64,000 bases of DNA from Caldalkalibacillus mannanilyticus JCM 10596 (GTDB lineage Bacteria > Bacillota > Bacilli > Caldalkalibacillales > JCM-10596): positions 62,001 to 126,000 of the forward strand of contig NZ_BAMO01000005.1 in NCBI RefSeq assembly GCF_000615945.1, read 5' to 3'. The notes under the pieces are model-generated. The model made no database searches, was not told the origin of the DNA, and saw only the letters and a program-made list of their open reading frames with translations. Position 1 is the stretch's first letter, and each line of letters opens with the position of its first letter. This document shows positions 9,580-19,100 of the stretch, piece by piece. The position numbers and the translations under genes were made by a program.

Positions 9580-10332
9580 ATGATTGAAATCATCGAAGTA
9601 ACCAAGAGGTTTCAGGATAAAAAAACACATGTAACGGCATTGAAGCATGTTACTTTTACAGTGGAAAAAGGACAGGTGGTTGGACTGCTGGGAGAGAACG
9701 GCGCAGGAAAAACAACATTACTTAGAACCATCGCCACTCTCCTCACTCCATCAGAGGGAAGGGTATGTGTATCAAATTACGATACCATAAAAAATGCAGA
9801 TGCGATTAAAAAGAAGATTGGGGTGCTATTTGGAGGAGAAACGGGGTTATATGACCGCCTAACGGCTCGGGAAAACCTAGAGTACTTTGCCTCTCTGTAT
9901 GGAATGAATAAGCATGAAACAAAGGTACGGATTGATGAATTAGCGAAGATGTTCGGAATGAGAGATTACTTAAATCGTAGAGTTGGTGCTTTTTCTAAGG
10001 GAATGCGTCAGAAGGTTGCCATTGCTAGAGCCATCATTCATAATCCCGAAATCATCCTTTTCGATGAGCCAACCACTGGCTTAGATATTACCTCCTCTAA
10101 TGTTTTTCGACAGCTTGTCCATCAGCTTAAACGTGAAGGAAAAACCATTATTTTCTCCAGCCACATTATGGAGGAGGTCACTATGCTATGCGATACAGTA
10201 GCTATGATGCATAAGGGAGAATTAATCCACCACGATTCGTTAGAAAATCTTTACAAAGCTGAAGGAACCCGCGATCTTAATTATATTTTTATGAGCAAAT
10301 TAGTAAGGGGGAACGAGCACTATGCTTCGTAA
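9580..10332 (+). CDS. natA: NatA-type ABC exporter ATPase
   Basis: 250 residues of a single ABC ATPase: Walker A GENGAGKTT near 37-45, signature FSKGMRQKV (a variant of LSGGQ usual in NatA/DrrA ATPases), Walker B IILFDEP, and the H-loop SSHIMEEV. It partners the membrane protein natB, which overlaps it by 11 bases. In Bacillus subtilis NatAB exports sodium under control of NatKR; the same order of partners suggests the same role. The start follows GAGGTG. The divergent natRK genes and the direct-repeat operator support regulated expression. Confidence 0.9.
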   Translation: MIEIIEVTKRFQDKKTHVTALKHVTFTVEKGQVVGLLGENGAGKTTLLRTIATLLTPSEGRVCVSNYDTIKNADAIKKKIGVLFGGETGLYDRLTARENLEYFASLYGMNKHETKVRIDELAKMFGMRDYLNRRVGAFSKGMRQKVAIARAIIHNPEIILFDEPTTGLDITSSNVFRQLVHQLKREGKTIIFSSHIMEEVTMLCDTVAMMHKGELIHHDSLENLYKAEGTRDLNYIFMSKLVRGNEHYAS

Positions 10333-11479
10333 CATCTATTTCAAAGAAATGAAGGATTCATTCCGCGACCGCCGCACTTTGCTGCTAACCGTACTTCTGC
10401 CCATCATCATGATGACAGGACTCGTATTATTCTACGAGAGTATGTTTGCAGATGGAACAGACAAAACGTATCACCTTGCCATCCACCAATCCGAAGTAGG
10501 ACAAGTAGAAGCCTTGTTGGCTGATTTTGAAAATATTACACTTGTAAAATCTCCTGACCCAGAAGCTACCTTAGACGAAGGAAACGCACAAGCAGCTCTT
10601 GTACTTAGCCCTGGATTTATAGAGCTTGTGCAACAGGGAGAAGAAGCCAGTGTGACAATCATTGGTAACTCCTTCAGTCAAAATTCCTCTCAGCTTATGA
10701 ACCTAGTAAAAACAGCTTTAGGAAACTATGAAAAGGAGGTCATTGCTAACCGTCTGGAAACACAAGGAATGTCACAACAAGTTGTTCAACCCTTTACCCT
10801 AGAACAAAAAGAACTAGCAGAGAAAAACAGTAGCATTAATCTAGTTGCTATGCTCATCCCTTTAATCCTAGCCCTCGCGATTGGAATCGGGGCTGGTCCA
10901 TCTGCTTATGATTTATTTGCAGGAGAAAAAGAGAAGAAAACAATGGAAGCCTTATTAATGACACCCGTGAACCGTATGACCTTACTAGTAGCAAAATGGT
11001 TAACGATCTCTTCTATCGGAGCCATTACCGGAATTATTACCTTAGTCGTTGTATCACTAGAAATCTTTTTCCTAACAGAAAATTTAAAGAGTGCACTCTC
11101 CTTTGGTGAAAGCACCTATCTTGTCGTTGGCTTCTCCATTGCTGTTTCCATCGTTCATGCCATGTTTGTTGCTGCCTTGCTCATGATCACCAGCATTATA
11201 GGGAAAACAATAAAAGAAGCTCAAAGCTATAGCACTCCGCTCATGATGGCAATCGTCTTCCCATCTGTGATTATTACAGGAATTGGAGTCAATGAATTAT
11301 CTCTTCATCATTTTGCTATCCCGATGCTCAATATCTTTACAATCTTAAAAGAATTAAGCTTTGGCATCATTAACTACCTACACCTCGGCATAATGATTGG
11401 CAGTAACCTCCTCTTCATTATCGTCGTATTCATCATTGCCAGAATTATGTTCCTCAAGGATAAATGGGTTATGAATTAA
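10322..11479 (+). CDS. natB: NatB-type ABC exporter permease
   Basis: 385 residues: a first membrane segment near residues 20-40, a large extracytoplasmic domain to about 170, then five or six membrane segments. The EKEKKTMEALLMTPV motif is typical of ABC-2 permeases that couple to NatA-type ATPases. It overlaps natA by 11 bases and has its own AAGGGGG site. Together they should form a homodimeric exporter of sodium or a related compound; the substrate is inferred from synteny with natKRAB only. Confidence 0.88.
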   Translation: MLRNIYFKEMKDSFRDRRTLLLTVLLPIIMMTGLVLFYESMFADGTDKTYHLAIHQSEVGQVEALLADFENITLVKSPDPEATLDEGNAQAALVLSPGFIELVQQGEEASVTIIGNSFSQNSSQLMNLVKTALGNYEKEVIANRLETQGMSQQVVQPFTLEQKELAEKNSSINLVAMLIPLILALAIGIGAGPSAYDLFAGEKEKKTMEALLMTPVNRMTLLVAKWLTISSIGAITGIITLVVVSLEIFFLTENLKSALSFGESTYLVVGFSIAVSIVHAMFVAALLMITSIIGKTIKEAQSYSTPLMMAIVFPSVIITGIGVNELSLHHFAIPMLNIFTILKELSFGIINYLHLGIMIGSNLLFIIVVFIIARIMFLKDKWVMN

Positions 11480-11490
11480 AGGAAAAGGAA

Positions 11491-11546
11491 AAGGGCATTC
11501 CCATTCGTGTGTTATCTTGATAACCACTGGGAAATGCCCTTTCTTG
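11491..11546. terminator. Terminator after natB
   Basis: AAGGGCATTCCCA pairs with TGGGAAATGCCCTT, with a second small stem in the loop (GTTATC/GATAAC). A short T-rich tail follows. It can serve the convergent gene as well. Confidence 0.65.
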
Positions 11547-11579
11547 TTTATACTTGAGAATAATGATCATGACTAGACA

Positions 11580-12137
11580 TTAATGATTCAGATCAATATC
11601 TTCTTTTAGAATCTCATATACTTCTTTTGGATTTTTCATTTCGCGACGTACTCGCTCTTGATTAAGTGCCTCAGAAACTCTTTCAAATTTCGTGTACAAT
11701 GCAGGAATTTGTTTATCTTCAGCGTATTCGATTTGTTTTAATAGCTCTTCATATATCTTTGCTCGTTCATCTAAAAATTCTACACTCATCTTATCTTTCA
11801 TCGAAACAGTATCATACATCTTTTTGCCATCAATATTTGCAGACATGGCTGTTTCGACATTTAATAACAACTCTTCTTTCGTAATTAAATCAGCAGTGGT
11901 TAAACCATCAAGCAACCCCTTTTCTTTAATTTCTCTTCCTAATTCATCTGCTTCCGATGCACCTTCAGCATATTCTTCTGGGTTTTCAATATTCGCTAGC
12001 TTTTCATTAATCTTAGCTACGCGTTCTCTAAATTCAGATATTCTTTCTTCTTTACTTGCTTTTGAAGCTGAAACAGATGCAAAACCTAAGGTAGCAATAA
12101 AGCTTATAATAATTAAAATGAAAATACTCTTTTTCAT
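11580..12137 (-). CDS. Secreted helical protein of unknown function
   Basis: 185 residues with a signal peptide (hydrophobic 5-22, ASVSA-S). The rest is highly charged and helical with coiled-coil character (EERISEFRERVAKINEKL; YEELLKQIEYAEDKQ). I do not recognise a family. The start overlaps the stop of the racemase gene by 4 bases (ATGA), so the two are translationally coupled. There is no clear functional link. Confidence 0.7.
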   Translation of the reverse strand: MKKSIFILIIISFIATLGFASVSASKASKEERISEFRERVAKINEKLANIENPEEYAEGASEADELGREIKEKGLLDGLTTADLITKEELLLNVETAMSANIDGKKMYDTVSMKDKMSVEFLDERAKIYEELLKQIEYAEDKQIPALYTKFERVSEALNQERVRREMKNPKEVYEILKEDIDLNH

Positions 12138-12841
12138 TGATTCTTCTCAAGCAATCCCAAAGCCACTTTAACAGCTTCAATAGCATGAATCCTAGCTGTA
12201 TCAAATAAAGGAACCTCTGAATCTTCTTGTTTTATTAATAAACCAATTTCCGTACATCCCAGGACAATTCCCTCTGCGCCCTCAGCAAGTAATCCTTTCA
12301 TTACTTGTTGATAATACTCCTTGGATGAAGGATGAATTTGTCCCAAGCATAGCTCTTCATAAATGATTTTATTGACGTTGTTTCTTTCCTCTTGATTTGG
12401 AATGATGACCCTAATTCCAAAAGACTCCAAGCGTGCTTTATAAAATTCTTGTTCCATCGTATATTTCGTCCCAAGTAAACCCACTGTTTTTAGATTTGCC
12501 CTTTGAATTTGATTCGCTGTGGCATCCGCAATATGCAAGACCGGTATATGTATTTTTTCTTCAATAGCATCAATGACTTTGTGCATGGTATTCGTACATA
12601 GAACAACAAACTCCGCTCCAGCTTTTTCTAAGGATAAGGCAACGTCAGCTAACACTCGACCAGCTCCCTCCCAATCCCCCTCTGATTGAAAACGTTCAAT
12701 CTCAGCAAAATCTACACTATATAACAAACATTTCGCTGAATGCAAACCACCTACTTTATTTTTCACTTCTTCATTTATGATACGATAATACTCTGCCGAA
12801 GACTCCCAACTCATTCCACCTATTAAACCAATTGTTTTCAT
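12134..12841 (-). CDS. Aspartate/glutamate racemase family protein
   Basis: 235 residues with both catalytic cysteine motifs of the Asp/Glu racemase superfamily, LCTNTMHK (near 83) and LGCTEIG (near 195), and the N-terminal IGLIGGMSWESSAEYY typical of the YgeA/RacX branch. It should interconvert L- and D-amino acids without pyridoxal phosphate; RacX/YgeA enzymes have broad specificity and feed non-canonical D-amino acids to the cell wall. Upstream of, and overlapping, the secreted helical protein gene. Confidence 0.88.
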   Translation of the reverse strand: MKTIGLIGGMSWESSAEYYRIINEEVKNKVGGLHSAKCLLYSVDFAEIERFQSEGDWEGAGRVLADVALSLEKAGAEFVVLCTNTMHKVIDAIEEKIHIPVLHIADATANQIQRANLKTVGLLGTKYTMEQEFYKARLESFGIRVIIPNQEERNNVNKIIYEELCLGQIHPSSKEYYQQVMKGLLAEGAEGIVLGCTEIGLLIKQEDSEVPLFDTARIHAIEAVKVALGLLEKNQ

Positions 12842-12855
12842 GAAATCCCTCCATT

Positions 12856-13407
12856 CTATTTAATATAACTAGAAACATGAGCCTTCGCTATGACGTTATC
12901 GATTCCTGTATTTATGATCAAAACCGTGTAAAGATCATCAGAGCTCCCCTTTGCTATAACAGTTGAGTACTCTCCTGTTTGTTCTAGTGAGGCAAATTGA
13001 TATCCATTCAGACTTGTTATGAGCACTTTATATTTACCACTTGTAACATTCGATACTTTAATATTTACCGTATCGGGATGCTCTCCAGAGTCTCCTCTTA
13101 ATATGAAAGAAGTGCTCCAATTGTTTGCTAATTTTAAATCTAATTCCTTTGCTACATCTATACTTAACGGATCCAGTTCATCAAATTCGATATTCTGATA
13201 TACATTCTTAGTAAGAATGTCATTGATTACAACTTGATTGTTATCTACGGGAAACACCTCAAAAGCAGTGAACTTTTTGAACTTCTCTTGTAATACTTTA
13301 TCTTTAGATTCTACTTCTACTGCGAAGGCTCCTGTTGATAGAGTGAAAGCTGAAATCAATAAGAATACAGCAAAAAACACTGAGGCTACTCGATTTTTGT
13401 TTATCAT
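12856..13407 (-). CDS. Secreted protein of unknown function
   Basis: 183 residues with a clear signal peptide (cleavage near AFA-V, residue 29). The mature part looks like a beta-rich domain (NVTSGKYKVLITSLNGYQFAS). No family recognised. It has only 14 bases to the racemase gene, so the two may share a transcript. The ribosome site is weak. Confidence 0.65.
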   Translation of the reverse strand: MINKNRVASVFFAVFLLISAFTLSTGAFAVEVESKDKVLQEKFKKFTAFEVFPVDNNQVVINDILTKNVYQNIEFDELDPLSIDVAKELDLKLANNWSTSFILRGDSGEHPDTVNIKVSNVTSGKYKVLITSLNGYQFASLEQTGEYSTVIAKGSSDDLYTVLIINTGIDNVIAKAHVSSYIK

Positions 13408-13478
13408 AAAATCAACACTCCAACTTTTGTATCGTTTGATATGGTAGATTATACTACTTATTCATATATAAGTAAATG

Positions 13479-14096
13479 CTAGGATTGTGCCGACAAATGA
13501 TCAACTTGCCTCCTAACCCCCGGAATCACAACAAACCTACCCACTAAAAAGCTGGTGATAGCGGCATACAGACAAGGAGCCATGACTAGAAAGAGAACAA
13601 GATTTAGTTTAGCGATATAAAATAAACTCCAAAGCAGCATCAAGATAAACACTGAAATCCATAGGTATTTGATCGTTAGGACAAAGGCTTTGGCGGCACA
13701 CTCCTTCACACTCTGTTCTCGCTTTACCAATATAGTCAGCGCATACGTCAGCCAAACGAGTAAAAGTCCAAAGAGATAAAAGAAGAACATGGATAACAGC
13801 TGACTTTGCGGACCCGTTTGCACATTCAGAAAAAAAAGAATGGCATACACTGCCACTCCACAAAACACAACGGCAAAGGACATCCATCTATAAGAGGCAT
13901 AATGATTGTAGTACATAGCAAACCTCTCTGATATTTGAACGTGATCTTCACCGCTTCTTATCTCTTTCATTGTCGCCAATAAAGCACAGCTCGAAGGAAT
14001 CAAGCCATAAACAATAGCCCCTTTTAGCAAATACATCCAGAACAGCATACTCACTTTCATATACTTGTACATTGTTTCTATGATTTCAACAACCAT
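13479..14096 (-). CDS. YesL-like DUF624 membrane protein
   Basis: 205 residues with five predicted membrane segments and the DUF624 pattern (LLKGAIVYGLIPSSCALL; YRWMSF). Such proteins regularly close operons for carbohydrate ABC importers with YesM/YesN systems in Bacillales. Their role is unknown; assistance to the permease is one idea. It is the last gene of the leftward mannan operon, 66 bases after the MalG-type permease, with its own AGGAGG. Confidence 0.8.
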   Translation of the reverse strand: MVVEIIETMYKYMKVSMLFWMYLLKGAIVYGLIPSSCALLATMKEIRSGEDHVQISERFAMYYNHYASYRWMSFAVVFCGVAVYAILFFLNVQTGPQSQLLSMFFFYLFGLLLVWLTYALTILVKREQSVKECAAKAFVLTIKYLWISVFILMLLWSLFYIAKLNLVLFLVMAPCLYAAITSFLVGRFVVIPGVRRQVDHLSAQS

Positions 14097-14162
14097 CTAG
14101 AAGGACCTCCTTTACTCGCTTTCTCTCTAAGCACATGTCCTTTTTGGACTCTTCAAGTAACA

Positions 14163-14999
14163 TTATTTAACGGCTCCATCTGAGTAGCCATTGTAGATAT
14201 ATTTTTGTAAGGTTAAGAAAACAATAATGGTTGGAATCACAATGATCATAATTCCCGCACAAATCACTTCCCACTGATTGCCGTAGGGTCCTTGAAACTT
14301 AAACAAAGCCGTCGATAGAACAGCAAGCTCTGACTTTGGCATATATAAGAAGGGGGTGTAGAAATCATTGTAGATTCCCACTCCTTTAAGTACAATGACC
14401 GTAGCAATCGCTGGTTTAAGTAGCGGAACAATAATTTTACTGTAAATCGTAAAATACGAAGCACCTTCTAGCATCGCTGATTCATCAAGAGAGGTTGAGA
14501 TACGATTCAAAAACTGAAGGAAGATATACACCGCGATAATATCTGTTCCCAAATATAAAATGATAGCGGCTCCCCTAGTATTAAACAAACCTAGACTATT
14601 AATAATTTGAAAGGTAGATACCTGCATCGTAATACCGGGAATTAAGACAGCGAACATAAAAGCTCCGATCATGAACTTTTTCCCTCGAAACTCAAAGCGA
14701 CTTAAGACATAAGCAATCATAGTACCCAAAATAATAGCGCCTGTAGTAGCAATTCCAACGATAAGCAGAGTATTAAAAAAACCAAGGAGCATATTTCCTT
14801 CTGTAAAAGCCCTAGTGTAGTTAGCAAAATTAAGCCAATTGGAGGGCGGTTGTAATAGACCTGTAGAGCTATATTCTTCTGCGTCTTTAAATGAAGCAAA
14901 AAATACAACAAGAATAGGGACGATCGCCACAAGGGTTCCTAAGAGTAAGCTAAGGTACTTCAATACACTCAGGATGGCATACTTCATTCTTAACAACAT
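14163..14999 (-). CDS. Carbohydrate ABC permease, MalG type
   Basis: 278 residues, six membrane segments, and the EAA loop (DESAMLEGASYFTIYSKIIVPLLKP) that docks the ATPase. The start directly abuts the stop of the MalF-type gene. It forms the importer with the adjacent permease and lipoprotein. No ATPase is encoded in the operon, as in other Bacilli where one MsmX/MalK-type ATPase serves several importers. The substrate is inferred to be manno-oligosaccharide from the neighbours. Confidence 0.9.
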   Translation of the reverse strand: MLLRMKYAILSVLKYLSLLLGTLVAIVPILVVFFASFKDAEEYSSTGLLQPPSNWLNFANYTRAFTEGNMLLGFFNTLLIVGIATTGAIILGTMIAYVLSRFEFRGKKFMIGAFMFAVLIPGITMQVSTFQIINSLGLFNTRGAAIILYLGTDIIAVYIFLQFLNRISTSLDESAMLEGASYFTIYSKIIVPLLKPAIATVIVLKGVGIYNDFYTPFLYMPKSELAVLSTALFKFQGPYGNQWEVICAGIMIIVIPTIIVFLTLQKYIYNGYSDGAVK

Positions 15000-15953
15000 C
15001 TAGGCATCTCCCTTCTCAGCAAACAGCTTCTTTTGAATCAATGTAATAATAAGGACAAACACTAACAATACCACACCCATCGCTGCTGCTAAGCCTACTT
15101 TGTTAAATTTAAAAGCAGTATCTAGGGTTTGAATGACAAAGGTGGCCGTTCCATTAGCCCCTTTGGTCATAATAAATGGAATTTCAAATACCGCAATGGC
15201 TCCACTGATAGATAAAATAATATTTAGCTCAACAATTCTGCGAATACTGGGCAGGATAATATGTCTAAATTGCTGCCATTTGTTTGCCCCGTCAATTTCC
15301 GCTGCCTCATAAATATCGGCGGATACCGACTGAATCGCTCCTAAAAAGACAATAAAGTTAAAGCCGACATAACGCCAAACCGAGGTAGCTGCCAAGGAAA
15401 AGTTGTTTATATTCGGATCCCCTAACCACAGCTGACTTAGAGAGCTTAAACCTATAAGTTCTAGCAGCGTATCTAGCGTCCCCTCAGGTCGGAAAAAAAA
15501 GAGAAAGATAAAGGAGATTGCTACACTATTAAGCAGAAAAGGGAAAAATAAAACGCCCTTAAAAAAGTTTTGGGCACGCACTTTAAAACTTAAGATGGTG
15601 GCAAAATATAGAGCCACTGCCATTTGAATAAAGGTAGCAAAGAAATAATACAAGCTTACTTTTAAGACGGAAAAATACTGGGGCTGAGTAAAAATCGTTA
15701 TATAATTATCAAGACCTACAAAGGTCATCTCGCCATATCCTCTCCAGGAATGGAAGCTGTATTTAATCATATTGAATAACGGTAAATAAGAAAAAGTAAA
15801 TAAAAGAGCAAGGGGGAGAAAGGAAAAGGAAAGAATGATGATTGTTCTCTGTGTCTTATAGCTGTAATCAGATAATCTAAATTTAAAAGCTGGTCCTCTA
15901 TTTAACTTATTGCCAAGGCTTGGGTCATTTGAAACCGTTGATATCTTTGACAT
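15000..15953 (-). CDS. Carbohydrate ABC permease, MalF type
   Basis: 317 residues with a longer N-terminus, six membrane segments and the EAA loop (DIYEAAEIDGANKWQQFRHIILPSI). It pairs with the MalG-type permease downstream. The ATG follows GGGAGGTG. Located 119 bases after the binding-protein gene in the mannan operon. Confidence 0.9.
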   Translation of the reverse strand: MSKISTVSNDPSLGNKLNRGPAFKFRLSDYSYKTQRTIIILSFSFLPLALLFTFSYLPLFNMIKYSFHSWRGYGEMTFVGLDNYITIFTQPQYFSVLKVSLYYFFATFIQMAVALYFATILSFKVRAQNFFKGVLFFPFLLNSVAISFIFLFFFRPEGTLDTLLELIGLSSLSQLWLGDPNINNFSLAATSVWRYVGFNFIVFLGAIQSVSADIYEAAEIDGANKWQQFRHIILPSIRRIVELNIILSISGAIAVFEIPFIMTKGANGTATFVIQTLDTAFKFNKVGLAAAMGVVLLVFVLIITLIQKKLFAEKGDA

Positions 15954-16072
15954 AAGTATGGTTCACCTCCACGACATCCATAAACTATTTTTCATCTTGC
16001 TAGTATGGCTTAAAATTGAAGGGAAAGAGCTTACGCACTTCCCCTTGATAAAAACATGTATACGTTTGCAGA

Positions 16073-17401
16073 CTAACGAACCTGCTCTCTGCCTTTTTTC
16101 CACTTCTGATTAAGGTCATTCATAATATCATCAAAGGATTCTTTTCTATTTCCAACAGCTGCCTCTACAATCCGTTGTTTAAAGTCTGGCTGCCATAGCC
16201 CTACCTCTGAAACCTGATCAATCTCATCAATGATGCCTTCCTCTCCTGCCCTTGCTGGAGTATTGGCGATAAATTCAACGTTAAGTTCCTCAAATGACTT
16301 TAATGTTTCGGGGAATTCTCCATCAAGTAAAGGTGAGATTCCACCTTGAGATTTGGCATAACCAGATTCATTCATAAACCACCATAACCAAGCCATTGCA
16401 GCCTCTTTATGCTTACTATTTTTATTTACCGCCATCTTATAATCTCCACTACTTGCTGTATACACAACTCCATCCTTCTGATAAGGAAATGGCATATACC
16501 CGATGTCCTCAGGATGATCAGCCAGCTCCTGCACCTGTGAAATTGCCCATGAACCTAGGACCATAGCTCCAATTTCACCTTTGGCAAGCATCACTTTCGA
16601 ACTTTCCCAATCTGTTGTGAACGGATCTCTTTCCACTAGTCCTTCTTTGACAAGATCATACAACAGCTTGTAAACAATATAATGTGGTTTGCCGAGAGCA
16701 AATGGGTCGTCCATATCAATCATCTTTCTATTCACATAGCTTGGATCACCCGCTACGGATAAGCGATGATCCTCCCATTGGTTCAACGTCCATCCGGCTA
16801 CGTAGTTTGTATAGTAAGGAATCGCCTCAGTATTTTCTTTGATTTTCTTCATCGCAGCAAGAAACTCATCTGGCGTGCTCGGAATCGACGTAATACCCGC
16901 TTGCTCAAATACCGTTTTGTTGTAGACAATACCCGAAGCGTTAACGACAATAGGTAAGCCATATACGGTTCCTTGGTATTCTCTTTCATCAGCAAAACGG
17001 TAGGTTTTACTTAACTCATCTAGTGAACCTAGTGACTCAAAGTAGGTAGATAACTCGGCTAAAGGTATATCATTAGGAATTAAGAGGACATCACCATAGT
17101 CTGTTGTGTTCATTCTAATTTTTGTTTGTCCTTCATAATCGGTAAAGGCTTCAAAGCTTACTTTTACATTAGGGTATTGCTCATTAAACCTCTTAGCATA
17201 CTCTTGAAAGACCGTGTCCACGATATCTGTTCTCTGAGTCAAGACCGTAATATTTCCACTGATTTCTGTCGGATCCTTTGGTTCTCCCGTCCCCTCATTC
17301 GAAGACTGTGATTCTACTGGAGCTTTGCTCGTACACCCAACTAAAGTACTAATCACCAGTAGAACAATCAGTGTCATTATTATTCGTTTAGATATTTTCA
17401 T
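16073..17401 (-). CDS. Sugar-binding lipoprotein of the mannan ABC importer
   Basis: 442 residues. The lipobox LVGC puts the lipidated cysteine at residue 23. The rest is a family 1 extracellular solute-binding protein (ITVLTQRTDIVDTVFQEYAKRF; GAMVLGSWAISQ). It should capture manno-oligosaccharides outside and pass them to the two permeases downstream. A good cre match lies 63-77 bases before the start, so expression probably falls when glucose is present. A related but non-lipidated binding protein lies at 30560-31869. Confidence 0.9.
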   Translation of the reverse strand: MKISKRIIMTLIVLLVISTLVGCTSKAPVESQSSNEGTGEPKDPTEISGNITVLTQRTDIVDTVFQEYAKRFNEQYPNVKVSFEAFTDYEGQTKIRMNTTDYGDVLLIPNDIPLAELSTYFESLGSLDELSKTYRFADEREYQGTVYGLPIVVNASGIVYNKTVFEQAGITSIPSTPDEFLAAMKKIKENTEAIPYYTNYVAGWTLNQWEDHRLSVAGDPSYVNRKMIDMDDPFALGKPHYIVYKLLYDLVKEGLVERDPFTTDWESSKVMLAKGEIGAMVLGSWAISQVQELADHPEDIGYMPFPYQKDGVVYTASSGDYKMAVNKNSKHKEAAMAWLWWFMNESGYAKSQGGISPLLDGEFPETLKSFEELNVEFIANTPARAGEEGIIDEIDQVSEVGLWQPDFKQRIVEAAVGNRKESFDDIMNDLNQKWKKGREQVR

Positions 17402-17463
17402 TTGAATCCCCCTTATCTAGTCATTCATGTCTCCTGTTCATTTCCTGAACGTCTTCACCGGTG

Positions 17464-17478
17464 TTGTAAACGTTCTCA
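17464..17478 (+). promoter_or_regulatory. cre site (CcpA) upstream of the importer genes
   Basis: TTGTAAACGTTCTCA matches the Bacillus consensus WTGNAANCGNWNNCW at every position. It lies between the YesN gene and the binding-protein gene. Confidence 0.65.
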
Positions 17479-17549
17479 AATAAATAGTAGCACACCTATT
17501 TTTTGTTTTTATATGACTTAGATTAGGAAAATTGTTCTCTATTATGCTC

Positions 17550-19100
17550 TTATCTTGTTCGATTTCGATACTCTTTCGGCGTCATACCCACCATTCTTTT
17601 AAAGAGCTTGTTAAAATAAGCAGGGTCATGATACCCCACCTTATGTCCTACTTCATATGTTTTATAATCCAGCCGATTTTTCAATAGCTCTTTCGCTTTA
17701 TTCAGCCTTATTTTTATTAAATAATCCGTAATGGTTTCTCCCGTTTCTGTTTTAAAGTACTTACTTAAATAACTTGGGGTAAGAAACACTCTCTCAGCCA
17801 ATCGTGAAAGATCCATTTCATCCTTGTATTCCTCTTCGATGATTTGTTTGACTATTTCAATGGTGCGATTCCCTTGCTTATCACGCTTTTCTTTTATGTT
17901 AGCTAGGATAGAAAGAAGCAAGTGGATAATATACTGTTGGATCTCTCTTAACTTGAGACATTGTTGTTGAATGTGTTCTTCCCAATGTCCACCCTCTATT
18001 TCTTTAAGTACTTGAACAAATTCAGGGATTTCTTTGCTGGCAGCATGCAGAATATGCTCGCAGATTTGCAATACTTCAAGGAGAGGAAAACGGCAGCGAT
18101 AGATTTCTTCAAATATTTTTTGGAGGTGCTCTTTTAGTTTCTTTTCATCCAGTACCTCGAAAGCACTAGGTAATTCCTTTTCTATCAGCGTTTGGATGAT
18201 CTTTTTTCGATCGAGCTGGCAGGTAATGTCCTTATATTCAATGATGCTTTGATTTAACGGTTCATACATGGCATACTCACAAGCTAGATTCGCTTGGTTA
18301 TATCCTTCACTCCACCCCGTAATCTCCTTCATTTCTTGGCTTATTCCGATCGCAATAGGCTCCTGGGGCATGCTTTCTAGATGTTCCTCTAGGGCTTGTA
18401 CAATCCTAGCGATTTCACCCCTGCTTTGTTCTATGCGAGAGTCCTGCTGAGAATCTTGAAAAAACATAACGATTACTTGTTTAGCTCGATCAAGGTGGAT
18501 TCCCTTTACCTTACAACACTTTTTTTGTAGAACCGTATCCAAATCTATGACATGATTTTTAGATTTAACCACCAAAAAAAGATAATGCGTCGTTCCTTTA
18601 GGGATAATGTAGGTTTTCAAATAATTGAGTATTTCTTGCTTTTGAAGCTCCCCTTTGACGCCATCTGGATCTAAGGTCAGGTGCAGCATATTGTCTTCTA
18701 CAAGGCTTTTTTCCTGTTTCGTCTTCTTTCTCTTTTCGCTAATACGAAGCAGCAGGGAGTACAGCTCTTGCTTATCGATTGGTTTTAGTAAATAGTCCGC
18801 TACCCCAAAGCGTAATGCATTTCTGGCATATTCAAAATCATTATATCCGCTAACAATAATGCAAGTTACATGAGGTAGCCTTGTTTTCACATGTTCCACT
18901 AACTGAATCCCATCCATCTGCGGCATATTAATATCCGTGATTAAGATATCTAACGGACCATCTTCTTCAAGATAGCGAATGACTTCTAAGGGATTTGAAA
19001 AGCTTCCCGCAATTCGATATTCCTCACTCGCTTTAGAAACAATTTTCGTTAAACCTAACCTGATTCTTTCCTCATCGTCCACAATGATAATATCAGTCAT
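17550..19100 (-). CDS. YesN-type response regulator with AraC output domain
   Basis: Translation from the ATG at 19100 gives 516 residues; it overlaps the kinase stop by 8 bases. The frame is open further upstream but inside the kinase. Receiver domain 1-125 (D8, D9, phosphoacceptor D56, K of LLKPIDKQ). A middle helical region follows, then a double AraC helix-turn-helix at the C-terminus (LSRLAERVFLTPSYLSKYF; GYHDPAYFNKLFKRMVGMTP). The YesM/YesN pair beside a sugar importer usually senses the extracellular sugar and activates the binding-protein promoter downstream. Confidence 0.9.
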   Translation of the reverse strand: MTDIIIVDDEERIRLGLTKIVSKASEEYRIAGSFSNPLEVIRYLEEDGPLDILITDINMPQMDGIQLVEHVKTRLPHVTCIIVSGYNDFEYARNALRFGVADYLLKPIDKQELYSLLLRISEKRKKTKQEKSLVEDNMLHLTLDPDGVKGELQKQEILNYLKTYIIPKGTTHYLFLVVKSKNHVIDLDTVLQKKCCKVKGIHLDRAKQVIVMFFQDSQQDSRIEQSRGEIARIVQALEEHLESMPQEPIAIGISQEMKEITGWSEGYNQANLACEYAMYEPLNQSIIEYKDITCQLDRKKIIQTLIEKELPSAFEVLDEKKLKEHLQKIFEEIYRCRFPLLEVLQICEHILHAASKEIPEFVQVLKEIEGGHWEEHIQQQCLKLREIQQYIIHLLLSILANIKEKRDKQGNRTIEIVKQIIEEEYKDEMDLSRLAERVFLTPSYLSKYFKTETGETITDYLIKIRLNKAKELLKNRLDYKTYEVGHKVGYHDPAYFNKLFKRMVGMTPKEYRNRTR